From Candidatus Poribacteria bacterium (GTDB lineage Bacteria; Poribacteria; WGA-4E; GCA-2687025), in assembly GCA_002687025.1 (NCBI GenBank), contig NYZG01000427.1, positions 1-9,571 of the forward strand: a stretch of DNA of 9,571 bases, given 5' to 3'. The notes beneath the pieces were generated by a model. The model was not told the origin of the DNA and made no database searches. It saw nothing but the letters and a program-made list of their open reading frames with translations. A program made the position numbers and the translations under genes. This document shows, in pieces, positions 1 through 6,800 of this stretch; position 1 is the stretch's first letter, and every line of letters starts with the position of its first letter.

Positions 1-47
1 AACCGGATGATTTACTCGATGTGACGATCACTCGTCCCGACCCTCTG

Positions 48-62
48 CGCGGATTCTCCGCG
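48..62. repeat. Small inverted repeat in the ppdK leader
   Basis: CGCGGA and TCCGCG form a perfect 6-bp stem around a 3-nt TTC loop, 44 nt before the ppdK start. No T-run follows on either side, so a terminator for an upstream gene is not well supported. It may be a remnant of the upstream gene's 3' end, an operator or chance in GC-rich DNA. I could not find a convincing -35/-10 pair in 1-105; TAGCAT at 75-80 resembles a -10 box but has no matching -35. Confidence 0.25.
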
Positions 63-93
63 AGCCACATGAACTAGCATACGGATCACGAAC

Positions 94-98
94 GGAGG
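94..98 (+). promoter_or_regulatory. Shine-Dalgarno of ppdK
   Basis: GGAGG lies 7 nt before the GTG at 106. It is a near-consensus ribosome binding site and decides the GTG start of ppdK, since no in-frame ATG is close by. Confidence 0.8.
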
Positions 99-105
99 CA
101 TCACT

Positions 106-2823
106 GTGCCAGAGAGCGGCAAGCACGTTTACTACTTTAGCCCGGAGCGCACGGAAGGCGACGCAACTTTCCGGGAGCTTCTGGGCGGCAAGGGCGCCAA
201 CCTCGCCGAAATGAGCCGGATCGGACTGCCGGTGCCGGCGGGCTTCACGATTACGACGCAGGTGTGCGTGGCGTACGTGGCGAACGACCACACGTACCCC
301 GACGGCGTGGAAGCTCAGGTGGCCGAGGCGGTGAAGCTGGTCGAGGGAACCACAGGCGCCCTGTTCGGCGACGTCGACAACCCGCTCCTCCTCTCCGTGC
401 GGTCCGGCGCCCGCGAGTCGATGCCGGGCATGATGGACACCATCCTCAACCTCGGCCTGAACGACACGACGGTGGAGGGCCTCGCGAAGCTCACGAGCAA
501 CGACCGCTTCGCCTGGGACAGCTATCGCCGCTTCGTACAGATGTACGGCGATGTGGTGATGGGCGTTCAGCCGCGGACGGAAGACGAACACGAACCGTTC
601 GACGCCGTCATGGACTCTCTCAAAGAGGAGCTTGGCGTCGAGGAGGACACGGACCTCACCGCTGACAACCTGCGGGAGTTGGTGTCCCGCTACAAGGCGC
701 TCATTCGTGACCGCGTTGGCGAAGAGTTCCCGCAGGATCCCACCGACCAGCTCTGGGGCGCCATCAGCGCCGTGTTCGGATCTTGGGACAACGACCGGGC
801 CGTTCTGTATCGGCGGCAGTACAACATCCCGCATAGCTGGGGCACGGCCGTCAACGTGCAGACGATGGTGTTCGGCAACATGGGATCCGACTCGGGGACA
901 GGCGTCGCGTTCACGCGCGACCCGGCGACGGGCGAGAAGGTGTTCTACGGCGAGTACCTCATCGACGCGCAGGGCGAGGATGTCGTCGCCGGTGTGCGCA
1001 CGCCGAAACCCGTAGCCGACCTGGTAAACGACTGGCCCGACGCGTTCGCGGAACTAGAGAAGGTCCGCGTAACGCTCGAGACGCATTTCGGCGACATGCA
1101 GGACTTCGAGTTCACCATCGAACGCGGCAAGCTGTACATGTTGCAGACGCGCAACGGCAAACGGACGGGGCTCGCGGCCGTTCGCATCGCCGTCGAGATG
1201 GAAGCCGAAGGTCTCATGGACTGGAAGACCGGTCTGGCGAAGGTCCCTGCGGATTCCCTGGAACACGTCCTCGCGCCCGTGTTTGACGCGGACGAGATGG
1301 CTCGCGCCGAAAGCTCGAACCGCTTGCTGGCCAAGGGTTTGGCCGCCGGGCCGGGCGCGGCCTCCGGCACGGTCGCCTTCAGTGCCGCGCGGGCGGAGGA
1401 GATCGCGGCTTCGGGTCGCTCGGCGTTGCTCGTGCGCGTCGAGACCAGCCCCGAGGATCTGCGTGGGATGATCGCGGCGGACGGCATCCTCACGGCTCGG
1501 GGCGGGGTGAGCAGCCACGCCGCGCTCGTCGCGCGACAGATGGGCAAGGTGTGTGTCTGCGGATGCAGCGAACTCGTGATCGACTACGAGAGCCGCACGA
1601 TGACCGCGGGCGACACCGTGATCAGCGAGGGAGATGACCTCTCCATCGACGGCACAGCTGGGACGGTCTACGCCGGGCACATCGGCACCGCGCCCAGCGA
1701 GGCCGTGCAAGTGCTGGTCGACAAGTCGCTCGACGCCGACAGCAGCACGATCTACCAGATGTTCGCGAAGGTCATGGAGTGGGCGGACCAGGCGCGGCGC
1801 CTTCGCGTCCGCACGAACGCTGACCAGCCCGACCAAGCCGCCAACGCCATCGCGTTCGGCGCCGAGGGCATCGGGCTGTGCCGCACGGAGCACATGTTCT
1901 TCGAGGGCGACCGTATCGTGGCGGTGCGCGAGATGATCCTGGCGGACTCGCTCGAAGGTCGTGAGCAGGCGCTGGCGAAGCTCCTGCCGATCCAGCGCGA
2001 GGACTTCGCGGGCATCTTCAAGGCGATGGACGGCCGCCCGGTGACGATCCGAGCGCTCGACCCGCCGCTGCACGAATTCCTGCCGCATGAGGACCACGAG
2101 ATCGAAGCGGTGGCGAAACAGCTGGGCGCCTCGGTCGACGCAGTGAAGGCGAAGATCGAAAGCCTCCACGAGTCGAACCCGATGCTAGGGCACCGTGGCT
2201 GCCGTCTGGGGATCGCGTATCCCGAGATCACGGCGATGCAGGCGCGCGCGATCATCGAGGCCGCGGTCGAGGTTTCGAAGGCTGGCATCGCGGTCGACCC
2301 CGAGATCATGATCCCACTCGTCGGGACGCAGAAGGAGCTCACGCTCCAGCGGGCGATCGTCGACGAGACGGCGCAGAAGGTGTTCGCCGAGACCGGCCAC
2401 TCGGTGGAGTACCTCGTGGGTACTATGATCGAGGTGCCCCGGGCGGCGCTCGTCGCGGACAAGATCGCGGAGGACGCGGAGTTCTTCAGCTTCGGCACGA
2501 ACGACCTCACCCAGACGACGTTCGGCATCTCGCGTGACGACGCGGCGAAGTTCCTGCCGATCTACCTGGAAGAGGACATCTACCAGCAGGATCCGTTCGT
2601 CGCGGTGGACCAGGACGGCGTCGGTCAGCTCATGGAGCTCGGCGTCGAGAAAGGCCGCGACGTGCGCCCGGATCTGAAGGTGGGCATCTGCGGCGAGCAC
2701 GGCGGCGAGCCGAGCTCCGTAGAGTTCTGCCACCGGATCGGTCTCGACTATGTGAGCTGCTCGCCGTTCCGCGTGCCGATTGCGCGCCTCGCGGCGGCGC
2801 AGGCGGCGCTGAAGGACGCGTAG
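106..2823 (+). CDS. ppdK: Pyruvate, phosphate dikinase
   Basis: This enzyme interconverts pyruvate + ATP + phosphate and PEP + AMP + pyrophosphate in the cytoplasm, serving gluconeogenic PEP supply or pyrophosphate-linked glycolysis. The 905-residue product is complete; known bacterial forms are about 870-910. The N-terminal ATP-grasp region shows LLGGKGANLAEM near residue 25, SVRSGARESMPGMMDT near 100 and the GTGVAFTRDPATG stretch near 270. The swivelling phosphohistidine domain has TARGGVSSHAALVAR with the catalytic His at 471. The C-terminal PEP/pyruvate barrel carries GIGLCRTEHMFF, RALDPPLHEFLP, NPMLGHRGCRLG, GTMIEVPRAALVA, SFGTNDLTQTTFG and CGEHGGEPSSVEF, with the active-site Cys at 862. 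The start is GTG, chosen from GGAGG 7 nt upstream and from the usual family N-terminus (HVYYF). The residue two before the catalytic His is Ser (469) where plant and many bacterial enzymes have Thr. The gene appears to stand alone: a strong hairpin follows 20 nt after the stop. PEP synthase is ruled out by the domain spacing and by the MMDT/DPPLHEFLP signatures. Confidence 0.98.
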   Translation: MPESGKHVYYFSPERTEGDATFRELLGGKGANLAEMSRIGLPVPAGFTITTQVCVAYVANDHTYPDGVEAQVAEAVKLVEGTTGALFGDVDNPLLLSVRSGARESMPGMMDTILNLGLNDTTVEGLAKLTSNDRFAWDSYRRFVQMYGDVVMGVQPRTEDEHEPFDAVMDSLKEELGVEEDTDLTADNLRELVSRYKALIRDRVGEEFPQDPTDQLWGAISAVFGSWDNDRAVLYRRQYNIPHSWGTAVNVQTMVFGNMGSDSGTGVAFTRDPATGEKVFYGEYLIDAQGEDVVAGVRTPKPVADLVNDWPDAFAELEKVRVTLETHFGDMQDFEFTIERGKLYMLQTRNGKRTGLAAVRIAVEMEAEGLMDWKTGLAKVPADSLEHVLAPVFDADEMARAESSNRLLAKGLAAGPGAASGTVAFSAARAEEIAASGRSALLVRVETSPEDLRGMIAADGILTARGGVSSHAALVARQMGKVCVCGCSELVIDYESRTMTAGDTVISEGDDLSIDGTAGTVYAGHIGTAPSEAVQVLVDKSLDADSSTIYQMFAKVMEWADQARRLRVRTNADQPDQAANAIAFGAEGIGLCRTEHMFFEGDRIVAVREMILADSLEGREQALAKLLPIQREDFAGIFKAMDGRPVTIRALDPPLHEFLPHEDHEIEAVAKQLGASVDAVKAKIESLHESNPMLGHRGCRLGIAYPEITAMQARAIIEAAVEVSKAGIAVDPEIMIPLVGTQKELTLQRAIVDETAQKVFAETGHSVEYLVGTMIEVPRAALVADKIAEDAEFFSFGTNDLTQTTFGISRDDAAKFLPIYLEEDIYQQDPFVAVDQDGVGQLMELGVEKGRDVRPDLKVGICGEHGGEPSSVEFCHRIGLDYVSCSPFRVPIARLAAAQAALKDA

Positions 2824-2843
2824 GCGCCACACACGCTACGACA

Positions 2844-2881
2844 AGCGCAAGCGGGGAGTCGCACGGCTCCCCGCTTGCGCT
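2844..2881 (+). terminator. Strong hairpin after ppdK, probable terminator without U-tract
   Basis: AGCGCAAGCGGGGAG (2844-2858) pairs perfectly with CTCCCCGCTTGCGCT (2867-2881), a 15-bp stem. A T-G wobble and a C-G pair can continue inward to a 4-nt GCAC loop. It starts 20 nt after the ppdK stop, the expected place for a terminator. The downstream bases are TCTCTAGCGC with no run of T, and the minus strand has none either, so it may act as a U-less terminator, protect the 3' end of the mRNA from exonucleases, or be a repeated palindromic element. Confidence 0.7.
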
Positions 2882-2991
2882 CTCTAGCGCGGACGGGCCC
2901 GCTTGGCGCCGGGTGCGCTCGCGGGCAGCCAACGCATCCGGCCTGTGTCGGGCCTTGCGTGCCACCATGCGTCGGCGAACAGGATCGCGTG

Positions 2992-3009
2992 CGGCGCATT
3001 TGAGCGCCG
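2992..3009. repeat. Inverted repeat upstream of the CBM9-like gene
   Basis: CGGCGC and GCGCCG form a perfect 6-bp stem around ATTTGA, 33 nt before the preferred ATG at 3042. TTGAGC at 3000-3005, inside the loop and right arm, is -35-like, but I see no -10 at a proper distance. The rest of 2882-3041 shows no gene, no RNA gene and no clear promoter. Confidence 0.25.
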
Positions 3010-3041
3010 GGATAGGGCATACATCTCTTGGATCACGCGTC

Positions 3042-3680
3042 ATGGCGATGATTCCGCTGCGCTATGCGTTTCAGCCCGTGGCGACGTGCCGGCGGATGAA
3101 GCGCCCGCCGTCTCTCGACGGGACGTTCAGCGCGTGGTCGCGTGACTACCTGCTGGCCGACTGGATAGTCGACGAGGAACACCCTCCCTTCGCGACGGTG
3201 TACACGGCCTGGGACGACGCGTGCCTGTACTTCGCCTTTCAGGCGAACCTGCGCCGCGCGCCTCGAGCGTTGCCTCGCCGGTTCTGGTCGGGAGACTGCG
3301 TCGAGGTGTTCCTGGACCTTCGCGGGACGCTGAACCACAACGAATACACGGAGCACTGCCACCACTTCTTCCTGCTGCCACAAGGAGGCGGGAACACCAC
3401 CGCGCACGCGGGTCGTTGCGAACCGGGGGTGGAGCATCAGATCGCGATCGCGCACGACGAGACGGTGTTGGTGGCTTCGGAGGCGTTCCCGCAGGGGTAC
3501 CGCATGGAGGTCGCGTTTCCACGCGCGGCGATCCCAACGTACGACCCGGCATCCTTCCCGTCGGTCGGTTTCAACTACCTCGTTCGCGAGGGCGGCGGCC
3601 GCACGCAGTTCTGGTCCGTAGGGCCTGAGCTACAGACGTTTCGCGACCCCAGCACGTGGGGCGAGCTAGAGTTGGCCTGA
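3042..3680 (+). CDS. CBM9/DOMON-like carbohydrate-binding family protein
   Basis: The protein resembles the stand-alone 'carbohydrate-binding family 9-like' beta-sandwich proteins; its ligand and role are unknown. With ATG 3042 it has 212 residues. Family-type landmarks are PPSLDG (22-27), the strand AWDDACLYFAFQA (56-68), FWSGDCVEVFLDLRG (81-95), a Cys/His-rich strand YTEHCHHFFLLPQ (102-114), RMEVAFPRAAI, GFNYLV and the closing DPSTWGELEL. In this fold a LDG turn, a 'D.LY..F' strand and a GD..E.F.D strand are the usual hallmarks. The start is uncertain. Open frame continues upstream to a GTG at 2913 and an ATG at 2967, but that extra sequence is Arg/Ala-rich, unlike the fold, and contains no credible signal peptide. 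None of the candidate starts, including ATG 3048, has a good Shine-Dalgarno; 3042 is chosen because it puts the fold right at the N-terminus. With this start there is no signal peptide or membrane segment, so the protein should be cytoplasmic, which is odd for a sugar-binding module. I cannot name a gene. Confidence 0.75.
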   Translation: MAMIPLRYAFQPVATCRRMKRPPSLDGTFSAWSRDYLLADWIVDEEHPPFATVYTAWDDACLYFAFQANLRRAPRALPRRFWSGDCVEVFLDLRGTLNHNEYTEHCHHFFLLPQGGGNTTAHAGRCEPGVEHQIAIAHDETVLVASEAFPQGYRMEVAFPRAAIPTYDPASFPSVGFNYLVREGGGRTQFWSVGPELQTFRDPSTWGELELA

Positions 3681-3730
3681 ACGGCCACAATGCCGCGCGC
3701 GCCCTGTATTCATGCGGATCACACGCGTCT

Positions 3731-3753
3731 GGCGCAGCTAAAGTCGTTGCGCC
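3731..3753. repeat. Hairpin between the CBM9-like gene and the cyclase gene
   Basis: GGCGCA (3731-3736) pairs with TGCGCC (3748-3753), and one wobble plus one C-G pair extend the stem to 8 bp with a 7-nt loop. It lies 50 nt after the CBM9-like stop and just before the candidate promoter. No T-run follows, so it is only a weak terminator candidate; it could be an operator or chance. Confidence 0.25.
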
Positions 3754-3760
3754 GCGGGCG

Positions 3761-3789
3761 TTGCCGGTATACGATAGATGGTGTAGGAT
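3761..3789 (+). promoter_or_regulatory. Candidate sigma70-type promoter of the cyclase gene
   Basis: TTGCCG (3761-3766) and TAGGAT (3784-3789) are separated by exactly 17 nt, each matching 4 of 6 consensus positions. Transcription would begin near 3796 and leave a leader of about 70 nt that contains the 7-bp inverted repeat at 3818-3846. An overlapping alternative is TTGCGC (3747-3752) with TACGAT (3770-3775), also at 17 nt spacing. Both are inferred by eye, and sigma-factor preferences of this organism are unknown. Confidence 0.4.
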
Positions 3790-3817
3790 GGCTGCGCGCG
3801 CTAGCAGGGATCTGCGG

Positions 3818-3846
3818 CTTGTCATGTACCCCGCCGCCCTGACAAG
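3818..3846. repeat. Perfect inverted repeat in the cyclase leader (operator or RNA hairpin)
   Basis: CTTGTCA (3818-3824) and TGACAAG (3840-3846) are perfect 7-bp inverted arms around 15 nt rich in C. The repeat lies downstream of the candidate -10 and ends 11 nt before the Shine-Dalgarno at 3858. As DNA it could bind a dimeric repressor; as RNA it would form a stem-loop close to the ribosome binding site. The arms are AT-richer than their surroundings. Confidence 0.4.
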
Positions 3847-3857
3847 TAAGTTCGGAT

Positions 3858-3861
3858 GGAG
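3858..3861 (+). promoter_or_regulatory. Shine-Dalgarno that fixes the cyclase start at 3868
   Basis: GGAG sits 6 nt before ATG 3868. The in-frame ATG at 3856 overlaps this GGAG and has no comparable site of its own, so 3868 is the better start and the product begins MVSSDD. Confidence 0.65.
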
Positions 3862-3867
3862 TACCGA

Positions 3868-6800
3868 ATGGTGAGTTCCGACGATATTCAGGCTGAAGAC
3901 GCATCCTCTCCAGATGAAGACGCGGCCGCTACCGACGCGCCCGAGGCCGGTCAGTCCCTGACTCGCGAGCAGGAAGAAGCCCTCGATGACGAGGTCCTTG
4001 GTGAGCTCGAAGGCGTCGAGCAGGACGAAAGCCGCGGTGGGCAACGGCAGATAAGCGTCATCTTTGCATCTATTCATGGGTTCGACACCGAGTCGGACAT
4101 GCACCATGACGAGATCGAAGAAATCGCGATGCGGAAGGCGGGCTTCGACGGCGCGCTCACAACGGCGATTGAGGAGTGCGGCGGACAGATCGACAAGATC
4201 ATCCGCGGGTTCTTCATGGCCACGTTCGGGACGACGACGGCGACGAAGGAAGATCCCGTCATGGCCGTCCTCGGCGGCATGAAGATGTGCGAGATCGCGG
4301 AGGACTACGAAGCCGAGGTGCACGTCGGCGTGAATACGGGTCTGGCGTGGGTCGGCCAGATCAAGACCGAGCGGACCATCGACACGACGGTGATCGGTGA
4401 CGCGGTGAACCTGTCGGCGCGGCTCAAGACGCAGGCGGCGAAGAACCAGGTGGTTTGCAGCCCGGACGCCTACGAGCAGACGAAGGACTACTTCGAATAC
4501 GAAGTGTTGCGCGAGTTGCCGCCCGGCACCCTGAAGGGTATCGAGCGGTCGATGACCGTGTATGAGCCGATCACGGCCACCGACAAGGCCACCGCGGTGG
4601 CAAACCTCCGCGGCGGTGATGACGACCGCCTAGCCGAACTCGAGGAGCACATCCCCGAGTACCTCAAGGCGATGATCGCCGAGGGCGCGAGCCGGCTCCA
4701 AGGCGAGCGCAAGATGGTCACGTTGCTGTACTCGGACGTCAGCGGGTTTACGGCCCTTAGCGAGAAATACGCCACCCAGCCGGACCTCATCGCCGAGGTC
4801 ATGAACCGCTGCCATAAGCGGCTTGGTGACATCGTGTACAAACACGAGGGCGTCGTCGATAAACTAGTGGGCGACGAGATCATGGCGATCTTCGGCGCTC
4901 CCATCATGCACGAGGACGACCCGGAGCGCGCCATCCTCTGCGCCCTCGAGATGATGGTAGAGATGGACAAGGTGAGCGTCGAGGTGCAGGCGGAGTTCAA
5001 AGTTCCTCCGCTGAGCGTGCACATCGGCATCAACACCGGGCGGGTGTCTATCGGGAACCTCGTTCCCGGCTCGACGCGGATGGACTACACGGTCATCGGC
5101 GAGCCAACGGAACTCGCGGAGGAACTCGAGGACATCTCGAAGGGCGGCGAGATAATCGTCGGCCAGCGCACCTACCGAATGACGCGGGCGCTCTACAACT
5201 TTGAGGAGCGCGGGCCGATAACGATGGGCGGGAAGGACGTCCCCGTCTACCTCGTTCTGGACAAGAAGGAGGAGTCCGATTCGAAGCGTGGTCTGACCGA
5301 GATGGGCGACGTGCCCATGATCGGTCGCGAGCCGCAGCGCGAACAGGCGCTGGCCTGTGTCGACATGATATTCGAGGGCACGAGCGCGATCTCGACGACG
5401 ATCGGTGAGGCCGGGTACGGCAAGTCCCGACTCATGCGGGAGACGCGGGATGTGTTGCTGGAGCGCGGCGGGCTGTGGTTCTTTGGGGCCTGCTTCCCAA
5501 ACACGGAGCAGCAGGGATACTCGCTCTTCCTGCGCATGTTCGAGTCGTACTTCGACGTCAAAGACGCTGACTCCGAGCAGGTGCGGCGCACGAAGCTGGT
5601 CGAGAAGTTTGAGGAAGTGTTCGGAGGCGACACTGCAGCCATCGAGGACATCATGCCGTACATCGGCAACATGATGTCTATCACCTTCCCGGGAGCGCTC
5701 GGAGAGAAGGTCTCCTTCCTCGATCCTGAGCAGTTGCAGCGTCGAACCTTCGTCGCCGTGCGCGACCTGTTCGCCCATGAGGCGAGCCGGCAACCGGTCG
5801 CCATCGCTCTGGACGACCTTCACTGGCTCGACAACGTCTCGAACGACCTGATCTACTTCCTGCTCGAGAATATCTACGAAGACCGCGTCTACTTCATGAA
5901 CATCTATCGCCCAGAGCGCCGCGACCTGTGCTGGGCGATCGCCGAGACCGCGGAGCAGCGGTACCCCGACCGGTACACGGCCATCGCGATCGAGCCGTTG
6001 ACTCCCGAGGCGCAGGTTGACCTGTGCAACGCCCTCCTGCCCATGGGCGAGGAAGGCGACGAGATCAAGGCGACGATCGTCGAGAAGTCGGGCGGCAACC
6101 CGTTCTACATGGAGGAGTTCATCCGGGTTCTTCTGGACGACGACTTCATCGAGAAGCAGGGAGACATCTGGGTCCTCATCCGCGACGTATCGGAGTTCGC
6201 CGTGCCGGACTCGCTGGAGCAGATGCTCAGCGCCCGTATCGACAAGCTGCCGGCCGCATCGAAGGAGGTCCTGCAGTCCGCGTCCGTCGTCGGACGAAAG
6301 TTCGAGCACGACACGCTCATGGACGCGGTTGAAGACGCCAGCGACTTGGACGACTGCCTCGCGTTCCTGACGGATCTGGACTTCGTCGAGGAGGCGACGG
6401 TCGACCCGCTGGAGTACATCTTCGGGCACATCGTCACCTTCGAGATCTCCTACAGCGCGATCGTGGTTGGACGGCGTAGGCAGATCCATCAGAAGGTCGG
6501 CGACAGCTTCGAAGGCCGTCACGAGTCGAACCTCGGGCCGTACATCGAGTTGCTCGCGTACCACTACGCGGAAAGCAGCGAGCGGCCGAAGGCGGTGCAC
6601 TACCTTGGCTCCGCGGGCTCCAAGGCGCGCGACATGTTCAATAACAAGGACGCCGTCACGTTCTACGAGCGTGGGCTGGAGCTCTTGGGCCGCATCGACG
6701 AGCCGGTCCTCGACGATCAGCTCGAGATCCTCAACGGCCTTGGCGATGTGTACGCGGTGCTCGGTCAGTACGAAGACGGCATCGAAGCTATCAACAGTGC

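Noticed and set aside
20..32. TGTGACGATCACT, resembling a CRP/cAMP receptor site, tempting because a cyclase is encoded nearby
   Set aside because: The half-sites TGTGA and TCAC are 3 nt apart instead of the 6 required by CRP, and the site is upstream of ppdK, not of the cyclase gene.
1054..2169. A 371-codon minus-strand frame inside ppdK, and a 268-codon one at 28-834
   Set aside because: Both lie antisense to well-conserved PPDK sequence and have the His/Arg/Val-rich look of GC-driven shadows.
3030..3041. GGATCACGCGTC, similar to GGATCACACGCGTC at 3716-3729 and GGATCACGAACGG at 83-95, as a shared upstream element
   Set aside because: The matches are short, need an insertion to align, and lie at different distances from the starts; chance is adequate.
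2913..3041. N-terminal extension of the CBM9-like gene from GTG 2913 or ATG 2967
   Set aside because: The extra residues are Arg/Ala-rich, lie outside the fold, lack a signal peptide and have no Shine-Dalgarno; kept only as an alternative start.
3673..3687. TGGCC/GGCCA hairpin over the stop codon of the CBM9-like gene
   Set aside because: The stem is only 5 bp, has no T-run and overlaps the coding end; not a credible terminator.
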